DNA from: Nocardia pseudobrasiliensis NBRC 108224 | Lineage (GTDB): Bacteria; Actinomycetota; Actinomycetes; Mycobacteriales; Mycobacteriaceae | Direction: 5' to 3' | DNA: 64,000 bases | Assembly (NCBI RefSeq): GCF_001613105.1 | Contig: NZ_BDBS01000022.1 | Location: 164,906 to 228,905 of the forward strand | In this document: positions 1 to 8,139 of the stretch, piece after piece | How positions within the stretch are numbered: the first letter of the stretch is position 1 | How the letters are laid out: each line of letters opens with the position of its first letter | Notes under the pieces: generated by a model | What the model saw: only the letters and a program-made list of their open reading frames with translations | What the model was told of the DNA's origin: nothing | Databases searched by the model: none | Translations under genes and position numbers: made by a program

Positions 1-858
1 TGGCCGCGGATCTTCCCGCCGACCATCCACGTCGATCAGGTGAGCATCGGCGATCGCGAGGAGCGAATTCGGATCTGGGCCACTGCGAACGGAGAACCCA
101 AGAGCTGGGTGTCACGGCGCACCCTCGATCCCGATCGGTTCCGGATCCGCTTCCAGCAGGAGGTTTCGGCGCCACCGGTGGCCTCGATGCACGGGGAGTG
201 GATCATCGAGGAAGCCGCCGCGGGTGGTTCGCGGGTGCGGTTGCTGCACGGCTACCGCGCAGTCGACGACGATCCGGCGAGCCTGGCGTGGATCGACGCC
301 GCGGTCGACAAGAACTCCCGCGCCGAGCTGGCCGCCTTGCGCACCAATATCGAATCGACCATTGCCGCAACGGAATCGACCTTCTCCTTCGAGGATTCGG
401 TGCTGGTGCGCGGGGGCGCCGACGACGTGTACGACTTCGTGAACGAGGCGGATCGGTGGGTCGAACGGCTTCCGCACGTGGCGTCGGTGCGCTTCGAGCA
501 GACCGAGCAGGGGGTGCAGACCCTGGAAATGGATACCCGGGCCAAGGACGGATCCACCCACCGCACCATGTCGTATCGCGTGGTATTTCCCGGCGAGCGG
601 ATCGTCTACAAACAGGTCACCCTGCCGAAACTGCTCGCGCTGCATACGGGTGTGTGGACCTTCGCCCCGACCGACGGCGGCGTACTCGCCTCGTCGCAGC
701 ACACCGTGGTGTTGAACACCGACAATATCGCCTCGATTCTCGGCAGTGACGCGACCACGGCCGATGCGCGCGACTACGTACGAAACGCGTTGAGCGCCAA
801 CAGCAGCGCCACACTGGAGCTCGCCAAGGCCTATGCCGAGGAGCGGGCGGGGGTTTGA
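1..858 (+). CDS. Polyketide aromatase/cyclase, didomain SRPBCC (5' end outside window)
   Basis: The frame is open from base 1 and carries typical family residues (WPRIFPPTIHVDQV) upstream of the first in-window GTG (40), so the gene begins before the window. About 285 residues are present. Two START/SRPBCC-like halves are visible: a first half ending near the RLLHGYRAV stretch, and a second starting near STFSFEDSVLVRG with DVYDFVNEADRWVERLPHV. This layout is that of didomain aromatases/cyclases of type II polyketide pathways, which bind the nascent poly-beta-ketone and direct first-ring cyclisation and aromatisation. It sits 1 bp upstream of the 2,3-dehydratase and is probably co-transcribed with it. 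The family call is firm; regiospecificity cannot be read from sequence. Confidence 0.85.
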   Translation, partial: WPRIFPPTIHVDQVSIGDREERIRIWATANGEPKSWVSRRTLDPDRFRIRFQQEVSAPPVASMHGEWIIEEAAAGGSRVRLLHGYRAVDDDPASLAWIDAAVDKNSRAELAALRTNIESTIAATESTFSFEDSVLVRGGADDVYDFVNEADRWVERLPHVASVRFEQTEQGVQTLEMDTRAKDGSTHRTMSYRVVFPGERIVYKQVTLPKLLALHTGVWTFAPTDGGVLASSQHTVVLNTDNIASILGSDATTADARDYVRNALSANSSATLELAKAYAEERAGV

Positions 859-859
859 G

Positions 860-2338
860 GTGGCGCACCACAGCACCGCGGCGCAGAGCTCACCGCTGTC
901 GGTGGGTCCGGACGAGAACACGCCGCGCCGGTTCGCGGCGTCGGCCGTGGCCGGTTCGGACCCGGCCGGGCCGGGCGGCGATCTCGGCGCGTTCCGGCAC
1001 TGGTTCGATCGGTGCCACGCGCGATCGACCATGACGGTGCGCCGGGTCCCGCTGGACGAATTGGCGGGCTGGCACACCGATCCGGACACCGGCGACATCA
1101 CCCACGACAGCGGCCGGTTCTTCACCGTCGGCGGCCTGGAGGTGCATCTGACCGGCGCGCCGGTGCCCACCTGGAGCCAACCGATCCTCAATCAGCCCGA
1201 GGTGGGAATCCTCGGCATCCTGGTCAAGGAGTTCGACGGTGTGCCGCATCTGCTGATGCAGGGCAAGGTCGAACCGGGTAACGCACTGGGACTTCAGCTT
1301 TCGCCGACCGTGCAGGCCACCCGGTCGAATTACACACGCGTGCACGGCGGTTCGTCGGTGCCATACCTCGAACTGTTCCGCGATACCGCGCGACATCGCG
1401 TCCTCGCGGATGTGCGGCAGTCCGAACAGGGCGCGTGGTTCCGGCAGAAGCGCAATCGCAATATGATCGTCGAGGTCACCGAGGACGTGCCGGAGCTGCC
1501 CGGATTCCATTGGCTGACACTCGGTCAGGTGCATCGGCTGCTGGCCGTCGAGGATCTGATCAATATGGACGCCCGCACCGTGCTGGCCTGTCTGCCCTTC
1601 GCCGGGTCCGCGCTCGACGAGATGGTGCCCGCGCCCCGCGACGCGTTCCACGCGGCGCTACTGGCCTCCTGCGACGCCGACCGCGGCAGCCTGCACAGTA
1701 TGGCCGAGGTGCTCAGCTGGGTGACCGATGTGCGAACCCGCACCGAGGTCGCCACCCGGGAGCTGCCGCTGGCCGCACTGCCCGACTGGCATCGGGTCGA
1801 CGGTGTGATCTCGCATTCGAGCGGGCGATTCTTCGATGTCATCGGGGTGGACGTGCGGACGCGCACGCGGGAGGTGCCCGGCTGGAGTCAGCCGATGATC
1901 GCGGCCAAGGGCATCGGCCTGGTGGCGTTTCTGGTGGCCCGGGTACATGGGGTGCTGCACGCGCTGGTCCATGCCCGCGCCGAACCCGGTTACCTCGATG
2001 TGGTGGAGCTGGCCCCGACCGTGCAGTGCACTCCGGACAACTATCTGGAGCTGCCTGCCGCCGCGCTGCCGCGGTTCGTGGACGAGGCGCTTTCGGCCCG
2101 GCCCGAGCAGATCCGTTACCGCACACTGCTTTCCGAGGAGGGCGGCCGGTTCTATCAGTCGCGCAACACCTATACGATCGTCGAGGTCGAACGCGACCGC
2201 AGGCACGACCATCCGGACTTCCGCTGGATGCCGGTGCATCAGTTGGTGGATCTGTTGCGGCACAGTCACTATGTCAATGTGCAGGCCCGCACGCTGGTGG
2301 CCTGTCTGCACAGCCTGACCGCCCGGCCCGCCCGATGA
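860..2338 (+). CDS. NDP-hexose 2,3-dehydratase (EvaA/TylCVI-type)
   Basis: A 492-residue protein made of two homologous halves; each has a DSGRFF/SSGRFF-type motif, a WSQP motif, and a later LSPTVQ or LAPTVQ element. This internal duplication is diagnostic of TDP-4-keto-6-deoxyhexose 2,3-dehydratases, which remove the C2 hydroxyl in 2,6-dideoxysugar pathways. GTG at 860 is chosen because it follows the aromatase stop (858) and a purine-rich GCGGGGG; an ATG at 833 would overlap the previous gene. Its stop overlaps the next start by ATGA, so translation is probably coupled to the epimerase. It commits the pathway to a 2-deoxysugar. Confidence 0.92.
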   Translation: MAHHSTAAQSSPLSVGPDENTPRRFAASAVAGSDPAGPGGDLGAFRHWFDRCHARSTMTVRRVPLDELAGWHTDPDTGDITHDSGRFFTVGGLEVHLTGAPVPTWSQPILNQPEVGILGILVKEFDGVPHLLMQGKVEPGNALGLQLSPTVQATRSNYTRVHGGSSVPYLELFRDTARHRVLADVRQSEQGAWFRQKRNRNMIVEVTEDVPELPGFHWLTLGQVHRLLAVEDLINMDARTVLACLPFAGSALDEMVPAPRDAFHAALLASCDADRGSLHSMAEVLSWVTDVRTRTEVATRELPLAALPDWHRVDGVISHSSGRFFDVIGVDVRTRTREVPGWSQPMIAAKGIGLVAFLVARVHGVLHALVHARAEPGYLDVVELAPTVQCTPDNYLELPAAALPRFVDEALSARPEQIRYRTLLSEEGGRFYQSRNTYTIVEVERDRRHDHPDFRWMPVHQLVDLLRHSHYVNVQARTLVACLHSLTARPAR

Positions 2339-2919
2339 AGGCCCGCGAACTGGCCGTCGCGGGCGCGTTCGAATTCGACGCCCCGGGCTTCGCCGACGAC
2401 CGCGGCCGCTTCAGCACCCCGTTGGACGCCGAGGAGCTGGCGGCCGAACTGGGCCGCCCGCTGTTCCCGGTGGCGCAGGGCGCGGTAAGCCGTTCCCGCG
2501 CAGGAGTTTTCCGGGGCGTGCACTACACGATGCCGCCGCCCGGCCGGGCCAAGTATGTGTGGTGCGCGCACGGCCGCTGCCTGGATATCGTGCTGGATGT
2601 GCGGGTCGGCTCCCCCACCTTCGGCGCGCGTGAGGTGATCGAACTGAACGGCGACGCCGAACGCGGGTTGTACCTGCCGATCGGTGTCGCCCACGCCTTC
2701 CTGGCACTGGCCGACGATACCGTGATGACCTATCTGCTTTCCGGGGGCTACATCCCGGGCAACGAGCGCGCGCTCGACCCCCGCGATCCCGAGCTGGGCT
2801 TGAATCTGCCCGGGGGCCTGGTGCTTTCCGAGCGCGATACCGACGCCCCGACCCTGGCCGAGGCGTCGGCGGGTGGGCTGCTCCCCCGCTACGAGGACTG
2901 CCTCGCGCTCGAACCCTGA
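2335..2919 (+). CDS. dTDP-4-keto-6-deoxyhexose 3,5-epimerase-like (RmlC/EvaD family)
   Basis: A 194-residue cupin-fold sugar epimerase. RmlC-like signatures include GVFRGVHYT (catalytic-His region), KYVWCAHGRCLDIVLDVRVGSPTFG, and LYLPIGVAHAF. The family epimerises C5 and/or C3 of dTDP-4-keto-6-deoxyhexoses, converting D- to L-configured intermediates. The start overlaps the dehydratase stop (ATGA), and the gene converges on the N-methyltransferase with a 4-bp gap. With the other sugar genes it fits the EvaD step of an L-vancosamine-type pathway. Whether it acts at C5 only or at both carbons is not readable from sequence. Confidence 0.88.
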   Translation: MKARELAVAGAFEFDAPGFADDRGRFSTPLDAEELAAELGRPLFPVAQGAVSRSRAGVFRGVHYTMPPPGRAKYVWCAHGRCLDIVLDVRVGSPTFGAREVIELNGDAERGLYLPIGVAHAFLALADDTVMTYLLSGGYIPGNERALDPRDPELGLNLPGGLVLSERDTDAPTLAEASAGGLLPRYEDCLALEP

Positions 2920-2923
2920 CGGT

Positions 2924-3634
2924 TCAACTCTTCTTCACACCGACGAACAGGCCCCGGCCGAACGGTTCGAGCAGCTCCGCCGGGCAGCCCGCCGCCTCGA
3001 AGGCCGCGAGATACTGCTCGCGGGTGAACAGCGCCAGCCGATGCCGGTCGGTCAGGTGCCGGATGCCGTGCTCGGGCGTCGCGATCAGGTACTGCACGCT
3101 CATCACCGTCGCATCCCCCTCCCGCACGGAATGGGAGAACCGGGTCACCGCGCCGTACTCGTCGCGCACCAGATCGGTGGACAGGTAGTCGGGGGTGAAA
3201 GTGTCCGGGAATACCCAGGGTTCGATCACCAGCACCCCGCCCGGGGCCAGATGACGCCCCAGGACGATCAGCGTCCGTTCCAGATCGGGATAGTCCCGCA
3301 CATAGCCGATACTGCTGAACATCAGGGTGATCACGTCGAAGGTGCGCCCGAGATCGAACTCCCGCATATCGCCCTGGTGGACGGTGACCCCCGGGATCCG
3401 CCGCTTCGCCACCGCGATCATCTCCGGCGACTGCTCGAGGCCCGCCGCATCCGGGAATTCCACGCTCAGATATCGCAGATGACTGCCGGTTCCGGCCGCG
3501 ACGTCGAGTACGGATGCGGCGTCGGGGTTTCGGGCCCGGACGAGCTCGGCGATCAGCCGGGCCTCCCCCGCGTAATCCTTGCCGCGATGGGCGTGGATGC
3601 GATCGTAGATATCGGCGAATTCGCCCTCGTACAT
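2924..3634 (-). CDS. NDP-3-aminosugar N,N-dimethyltransferase (DesVI/TylM1-like)
   Basis: A 236-residue class I SAM methyltransferase. Motif I is LDVAAGTGSHLRYL; it is followed by HQGDMREFDLGRTFDVITLMFSS and ends in FGRGLFVGV. The opening (YEGEFADIYDRIHAHRGKDY) and overall pattern match the DesVI/TylM1/EryCVI enzymes that dimethylate the C3 amino group of TDP-aminosugars in two rounds. It is the last gene of a minus-strand operon aminotransferase-activator-glycosyltransferase-methyltransferase; its ATG lies 1 bp after the glycosyltransferase stop. This context supports action on the same aminosugar. Macrolide aminosugars use such enzymes; here the rest of the set is vancosamine-like. Confidence 0.88.
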   Translation of the reverse strand: MYEGEFADIYDRIHAHRGKDYAGEARLIAELVRARNPDAASVLDVAAGTGSHLRYLSVEFPDAAGLEQSPEMIAVAKRRIPGVTVHQGDMREFDLGRTFDVITLMFSSIGYVRDYPDLERTLIVLGRHLAPGGVLVIEPWVFPDTFTPDYLSTDLVRDEYGAVTRFSHSVREGDATVMSVQYLIATPEHGIRHLTDRHRLALFTREQYLAAFEAAGCPAELLEPFGRGLFVGVKKS

Positions 3635-3635
3635 T

Positions 3636-4925
3636 TCAGCGGGCCTCTCGATAGGCGTCGACCAGTGCTTCCAGTCGGGGTACCAGCGCGACGGGGGTCG
3701 GCAGGGTGTGGATCTGCGTGCGCAGCCGCCGCGCGCCCTCGGCGAAGGACGGATCCTCCAGCAGGGCGCGCAGTCCGTCGCGCAACACCTGACCGGTCAG
3801 CTTCTCCACCGGGACGCACAGTCCCGCGCCCGCTGCCTCGATGCCATTGCCGCGCACGACATCCCAGCCCTCCGCGACCATCAGCTGGGGCACGCCGTGC
3901 ACCTCCGCGGTGGAGCGGGTGCCGCTGCCGCCGTGGTGGACCACGGCCGCGCAGCTGGGCAGCAGGGCATCCAGCGGGACGAAGCCGACCAGCCGCACAT
4001 TGTCGGGCACCGCGATCGCCACGCGCTCGGGATCCAGCGTGGCGATCACCTCGCAGTCCAGCCCGGCCACCGCGTCGAACAGTTCGCCCGCGCCCAGTTC
4101 GCCCAGCACCGCGTCGAGGTACTGGACCTGTTGTCCGTGCGAGCGATCGGTCAGCCCCAGCGTCATACAGACCCGGGGGCGCTCGGCCGGGGCGCTCAAC
4201 CAGTCGGGCACGACCGCCGGACCGTTGTAGGGGATGTAGCGCAGGGATTCGTAGTGCAGTCCGGTGTCCAGCCGCATATCGGGCGGGGTGATGTCCACGG
4301 TGAACTGCCCGGTGACCACGCTCTCGTCGAAGGTCGCACCGTGCCGGGACAGGGTGTGCGACAACCACTGCGCGGTCGGATCCTCGCGATGCCGCTCGGG
4401 CAGACGCGCCGACATGCGCAGCATCGCCTGCCGCGCGCGCAGGGCGACATCCGGACCCCAGTTGAAGCGGGCGTAGGCCGCGCCAGTCACGCGGGCGGCG
4501 ATACTCCCGGCAAAGGTGTAGGTCTCGGAGATGATCAGGTCGGGTCGCCAGTCCCGGGCGAAGGCCACCATATCGTCGACCATCAGATCATCGTTCATGG
4601 TGGCCCACATCGCCGCGCTCGCCATATGTTCGAGGGCGAGAAGTCCGGCGTGGGTCCAGGTTTCGGTGTCGGCGTAGTCGAAATCGCGGACGTGATCGAG
4701 GCTGCCGGGGAAGACGGCGTCGAGCAGGTCCGGGGCGTAGCGGTCGCCGTACCACTCGGCGGCTCCGGCCGTGACGGCGGTCAGGCCCGCGCCGGTGATG
4801 GTCGCGGCCATCGCGGGCTGGCTGACGATACGGACCTCGTGCCCCGCGCCGCGCAGCGCCCAGGCCAGCGGGACCATGGAATAGAAGTGCGTGGGCGCTG
4901 CGAAACAGGTCAGCACGACCTTCAT
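3636..4925 (-). CDS. Activator-dependent glycosyltransferase, DesVII/EryCIII type (GT1)
   Basis: A 429-residue GT-B glycosyltransferase of the macrolide/anthracycline class. The N-terminus (MKVVLTCFAAPTHFYSMVPL, GHEVRIVSQPA) is the acceptor domain; the C-terminal half has the nucleotide-sugar signature VVHHGGSGTRSTAEVHGVPQLM. The longer in-frame extension upstream antisense to the activator gene is not used: ATG 4925 overlaps the activator stop as ATGA. Being immediately downstream of a P450-like activator is the standard arrangement for this family, whose transferases need that partner. It most likely attaches the aminosugar built by neighbouring genes to the aromatic aglycone. Confidence 0.9.
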   Translation of the reverse strand: MKVVLTCFAAPTHFYSMVPLAWALRGAGHEVRIVSQPAMAATITGAGLTAVTAGAAEWYGDRYAPDLLDAVFPGSLDHVRDFDYADTETWTHAGLLALEHMASAAMWATMNDDLMVDDMVAFARDWRPDLIISETYTFAGSIAARVTGAAYARFNWGPDVALRARQAMLRMSARLPERHREDPTAQWLSHTLSRHGATFDESVVTGQFTVDITPPDMRLDTGLHYESLRYIPYNGPAVVPDWLSAPAERPRVCMTLGLTDRSHGQQVQYLDAVLGELGAGELFDAVAGLDCEVIATLDPERVAIAVPDNVRLVGFVPLDALLPSCAAVVHHGGSGTRSTAEVHGVPQLMVAEGWDVVRGNGIEAAGAGLCVPVEKLTGQVLRDGLRALLEDPSFAEGARRLRTQIHTLPTPVALVPRLEALVDAYREAR

Positions 4926-5884
4926 GCGGACATCGCCTCTCGGAACTCGGTGGGCAGGGACGCGACCGGCAGCTGAGCCAGACCGCCGGTGGCCGGTGCG
5001 TGCGGGCGGTCCAGCGGGGCGCCGGTGGACACCAGCCGCGGATGACGGCGGGCGATCGCAGTCAGTACGGCGTCGGCGGTGGCGTACACCAGGGGCAGAT
5101 CCACCCAGTGCGGCAACGCGTTCGGGCCGGTGAGCACGGCCACCCGAGTGTCGGCCGGAATCACCTCCCCGGCCACCGTCACCGCCGCGCCCGTGGTGAC
5201 CACCTGCAACCGCACGGGCGGGTGCACGGCGCGAATCCGCTCGACCGCGCCGTCGGTATCGGGCCAGCGGCCGTCCGCGAGCAGGGCGGCGGCGGTGCGG
5301 GTGACGAGATCCGCGGTGAGCCGCGGCGCGACCACGGCGAGGTAGAGCGCCGGGGTGCGGGCGCACAGCGCGGCGCGCAGGGCGTCGACGGCGGCGAGCA
5401 TGCGCTCGGTGACCGCCGGTTCCTGTGGGCACAGCAGGTTGTCCAGCACCGGGGCCGCCCCGAGCAGGTCATCCGGTTCCGCGCCGAGCAGATCCGCATA
5501 CGCCTTGGCGCACAACAGTTCCGCGGTGACGACCAGATCGGTCAGCTCGTCGGGTACACCGGTCACCGGGGGTGGCGACGCGGCGGCCAGCGCGGCCACG
5601 CCCGCCGGGTCCGCGGGTTCGATGTCCTCGGCCGCGACCGCCATCACCCGGGTTCCCGTCGGACGCCAGTCGGCGGGCCCGGACGAGGCGGCGAGCACCT
5701 CGTGGGCATGCGCGCCGCCGACCAGCGCCGTCCCGGTCGTACTGTGCGACAAAGGATCCGCGCTCACCGGCCAGCCATCGGCAGGATGGCCGCGCAGCAG
5801 CACCGCCAGGGGATCGCCCGCCGCGGCCCGCATCCACTGCAATCCGCGCACGAGTTGCATGCGCCGTCGTAGCCCACTGTCCAC
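4922..5884 (-). CDS. P450-like glycosyltransferase activator (EryCII/DesVIII-type)
   Basis: About 320 residues from GTG 5884. The sequence has the look of a degenerate cytochrome P450 but contains no FxxGxxxC haem-binding loop and no AGxxT I-helix motif, as expected for auxiliary proteins such as EryCII, DesVIII and TylM3 that bind and stabilise their glycosyltransferase. The GTG is inferred; the frame stays open further upstream but would run into the aminotransferase. The stop overlaps the glycosyltransferase start by 4 bp, favouring stoichiometric synthesis. It is somewhat shorter than characterised relatives (about 360-400 residues), so the N-terminus is uncertain. Confidence 0.82.
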   Translation of the reverse strand: MDSGLRRRMQLVRGLQWMRAAAGDPLAVLLRGHPADGWPVSADPLSHSTTGTALVGGAHAHEVLAASSGPADWRPTGTRVMAVAAEDIEPADPAGVAALAAASPPPVTGVPDELTDLVVTAELLCAKAYADLLGAEPDDLLGAAPVLDNLLCPQEPAVTERMLAAVDALRAALCARTPALYLAVVAPRLTADLVTRTAAALLADGRWPDTDGAVERIRAVHPPVRLQVVTTGAAVTVAGEVIPADTRVAVLTGPNALPHWVDLPLVYATADAVLTAIARRHPRLVSTGAPLDRPHAPATGGLAQLPVASLPTEFREAMSA

Positions 5885-5891
5885 CGCGACC

Positions 5892-7043
5892 TCACTTCCC
5901 GAATATCCGCGCCGGCGTTCGGACGCCGCCGCGGTCGAGGCGCTCCAGGATCTCCCGCAGCGCATGAATCACCTTGTCCTGCACGTCCAATGGCAGCGAG
6001 GGATACATCGGCAGGGAGAAGATCTCGTGCGCCAGCGCCTCGGTCACCGGCAGCGAACCCTCGGCGTAGCCCAGCTTCGCGAAGCCGGACATGATGTGCA
6101 CCGGCCAGCGATAGCTGACATTGAGTTTGATGTCGTAGTCCAGCAGGGCCCGCAGGATCTCGTCGCGACGCGGATGCCGGACCACGTACAGGTAGTACAC
6201 ATGCTCGTTGCCGTCGGCCAGTGCGGGCAGACCGAGTTCGGTATCGGCCAGACCTTCGGCGTAGCGGGCGGCGACGGCGCGGCGGCCCGCGATGTACTCG
6301 TCGAGCCTACCGAGTTTGCGGCGCAGGATCTCCGCGTGCACCTCGTCCAATCGGCTGTTGTGCCCTGGGGTTTCGACCACGTAGTACTGCTCGGCCATCC
6401 CGTAGTACCGCAGTCGGCGCAGCCGCTGATCGGTCTCCTCCCGCGCGGTGACGATCGCCCCGCCGTCGCCGTACGCGCCGAGAACCTTTGTGGGATAGAA
6501 GGAGAACGCGGCCGCGTCGCTCATCGTGCCCGCGATGCGCCCGCGCTGGCGAGCGCCGTGCGACTGCGCGCAATCCTCCAGGATCGCGAGCCCGTGCTCG
6601 TCGGCCAGCCGCCGCAGCGGCTCCATGTCTACGCACTGACCGTAGAGATGCACCGGCACAAGACATTTGGTGCGCTCGGTGATCGCCGCGGCCACCTGCG
6701 AGGTGTCCATGAGGTAGTCCTCGGCGCGGATGTCCACGAACACCGGGGTCGCGCCGAGGGCGTCGATGGCCACCACGGTCGGCGCGGCGGTATTGGAGAC
6801 GGTGATCACCTCGTCGCCGGGGCCGACGCCGAGGGCCTGCAGGCCCAATTTGATCGCATTCGTGCCGTTGTCCACGCCCACCGCGTGCGGAAGTCCGTGG
6901 TACGCGGCGAATTCCCGCTCGAACGAGCGGGTGCTCTCGCCGAAGACGAGCTGGCCGGATCGGAAGACCTTGTCCACGGCGGCGAGGATGTCGTCGCGCT
7001 CGCGGTCGTATTCGGGCAGATAGTCCCACACTAAGGTAGCCAA
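5892..7043 (-). CDS. NDP-keto-hexose 3-aminotransferase, DegT/DnrJ/EryC1 family
   Basis: A 383-residue fold-type I PLP aminotransferase. The PLP lysine lies in SFYPTKVLGAYGDGG; VPVHLYGQCVDM and ILEDCAQSHGA are also typical. The family transaminates keto sugars; with the 2,3-dehydratase and C3-methyltransferase present, C3 amination (EvaB-like) is the best assignment. The start is TTG 7043, supported by AGAGGA seven bases upstream. Codon 4 is TTA (7032-7034), very rare in this DNA and potentially limiting for translation. It is the first gene of the aminotransferase-activator-glycosyltransferase-methyltransferase operon, diverging from the ketoreductase. Confidence 0.88.
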   Translation of the reverse strand: MATLVWDYLPEYDRERDDILAAVDKVFRSGQLVFGESTRSFEREFAAYHGLPHAVGVDNGTNAIKLGLQALGVGPGDEVITVSNTAAPTVVAIDALGATPVFVDIRAEDYLMDTSQVAAAITERTKCLVPVHLYGQCVDMEPLRRLADEHGLAILEDCAQSHGARQRGRIAGTMSDAAAFSFYPTKVLGAYGDGGAIVTAREETDQRLRRLRYYGMAEQYYVVETPGHNSRLDEVHAEILRRKLGRLDEYIAGRRAVAARYAEGLADTELGLPALADGNEHVYYLYVVRHPRRDEILRALLDYDIKLNVSYRWPVHIMSGFAKLGYAEGSLPVTEALAHEIFSLPMYPSLPLDVQDKVIHALREILERLDRGGVRTPARIFGK

Positions 7044-7193
7044 GGATCAATCCTCTGCAGTCGGGTCGATTCGCTCTCCGGTTCTATCAACGGCAACTCG
7101 AACCTGCCTGGAGGTTTCACCGGAGCGCTCCCCCGCCGGTAGCGGGCCCGCGGTGCTCGCCTCTAGCCTGGGAGCACCGGGAGGAGAAAGCCG
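7044..7193. promoter_or_regulatory. Divergent promoter region between aminotransferase operon and ketoreductase
   Basis: 150 bp separate the TTG starts of two divergent sugar genes. On the plus strand a GGAGGAG ribosome site precedes the ketoreductase TTG, and TAGCCT at 7164-7169 is a possible -10. No convincing operator palindrome was found. Both directions must start here because neither gene has a same-strand neighbour immediately upstream. Confidence 0.45.
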
Positions 7194-8120
7194 TTGACAG
7201 ACAACGAGATCAGGACGGCCGTGGTACTGGGCGGCACGGGCTGGGTCGGAGGATTCCTGTGCGCGGCGCTGGCCGAGCGCGGTACGCGGGTGGTGGCCGT
7301 GGCGCGCGGACATACCGCGGGACTGCGCTGCGATCGGTTCGTCTCCCTCGATCTGGCCGCCGCGCCCGCCGCCGCCACGGCGGCGCTGTTGCGCGAGGAG
7401 TCGGCCGATCTGGTGGTCAATGCCACCGACGCCGCGAACGCGACCGACGGCTGGGACCGCACCGAGGCGGAGCTGCTGCGGGCCAACGTCACTCTGGTCG
7501 AACGGCTCCTGGAGGCGATACGCGCACAGGCGCGACCGGTGCGACTGGTGCACATCGGCACCATGCACGAGTACTCGCCCGTCGCCTTCGGCACGCCGAT
7601 CGACGAATCCGCGCCGTGCGCGCCCGAATCCGCTTATGCGCGTAGCAAACTCGCCGGGTCACAGGCGGTTTTGGATGCCGCGCGGACCGGCAACGTGGAC
7701 GGCATCGTGCTGCGGGCGGTGAATGTGTGCGGACCGCGGCCCTCGCCCGCGAGCCTGCCGGGCAAGCTGGTGGCCCTGCTCAGCGAGGGCGCGGTGCGGC
7801 TGCCGATCGCCCACGCGCATCGAGATTGGCTGGATGTCAGGGATCTGGCGTACGCGGCGGTGGCCGCCGCGCGGCGTCCCGGCGTAACCGGGGTGGTCAA
7901 TATCGGCAGTGGCCGCGCGGTGCCGATGCGCGAATTCGTCGAAAACTTCGTACTGGCAGCGGGTTTCCCGCTGTCGGTGGTGGTGGACACCTCCGGCGCG
8001 GTCCACAGCTACGGCGGGTCGTGGCTGCAAGCCGATATCCGCAGGGCCGTCGAGGCGCTCGATTGGAAACCGCGGTGGTCGCTGCGGGAATCGCTGCGGG
8101 ACATGTGGGCGGCCCGGTAG
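7194..8120 (+). CDS. NDP-hexose 4-ketoreductase (EvaE/TylCIV/EryBIV-like)
   Basis: A 308-residue extended short-chain dehydrogenase. It has the N-terminal dinucleotide loop LGGTGWVGGFL, the catalytic YxxxK in SAYARSKLAG, and HRDWLDVRDLA near the substrate site. The family reduces the C4 keto group, the last step before glycosyl transfer, and sets C4 stereochemistry. TTG 7194 is supported by GGAGGAG eight bases upstream. It stands alone on the plus strand and converges on the C-methyltransferase with an 18-bp gap. An epimerase role is possible for this superfamily, but the sugar-gene set lacks any other C4 reductase. Confidence 0.85.
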   Translation: MTDNEIRTAVVLGGTGWVGGFLCAALAERGTRVVAVARGHTAGLRCDRFVSLDLAAAPAAATAALLREESADLVVNATDAANATDGWDRTEAELLRANVTLVERLLEAIRAQARPVRLVHIGTMHEYSPVAFGTPIDESAPCAPESAYARSKLAGSQAVLDAARTGNVDGIVLRAVNVCGPRPSPASLPGKLVALLSEGAVRLPIAHAHRDWLDVRDLAYAAVAAARRPGVTGVVNIGSGRAVPMREFVENFVLAAGFPLSVVVDTSGAVHSYGGSWLQADIRRAVEALDWKPRWSLRESLRDMWAAR

Positions 8121-8139
8121 CGGGCCGCCGCACGCACCG

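Noticed and set aside
2873..4291. Long open frame on the plus strand antisense to the methyltransferase and glycosyltransferase
   Set aside because: Biased high-GC codon use opens antisense frames; the product is Arg/Pro/Gly-rich without domains, while the minus-strand genes have full family motifs.
4922..5884. Annotation of the EryCII-like gene (and that at 21839-22846) as cytochrome P450
   Set aside because: Both lack the haem-binding cysteine loop and I-helix motif and lie directly before glycosyltransferases, the mark of auxiliary proteins.
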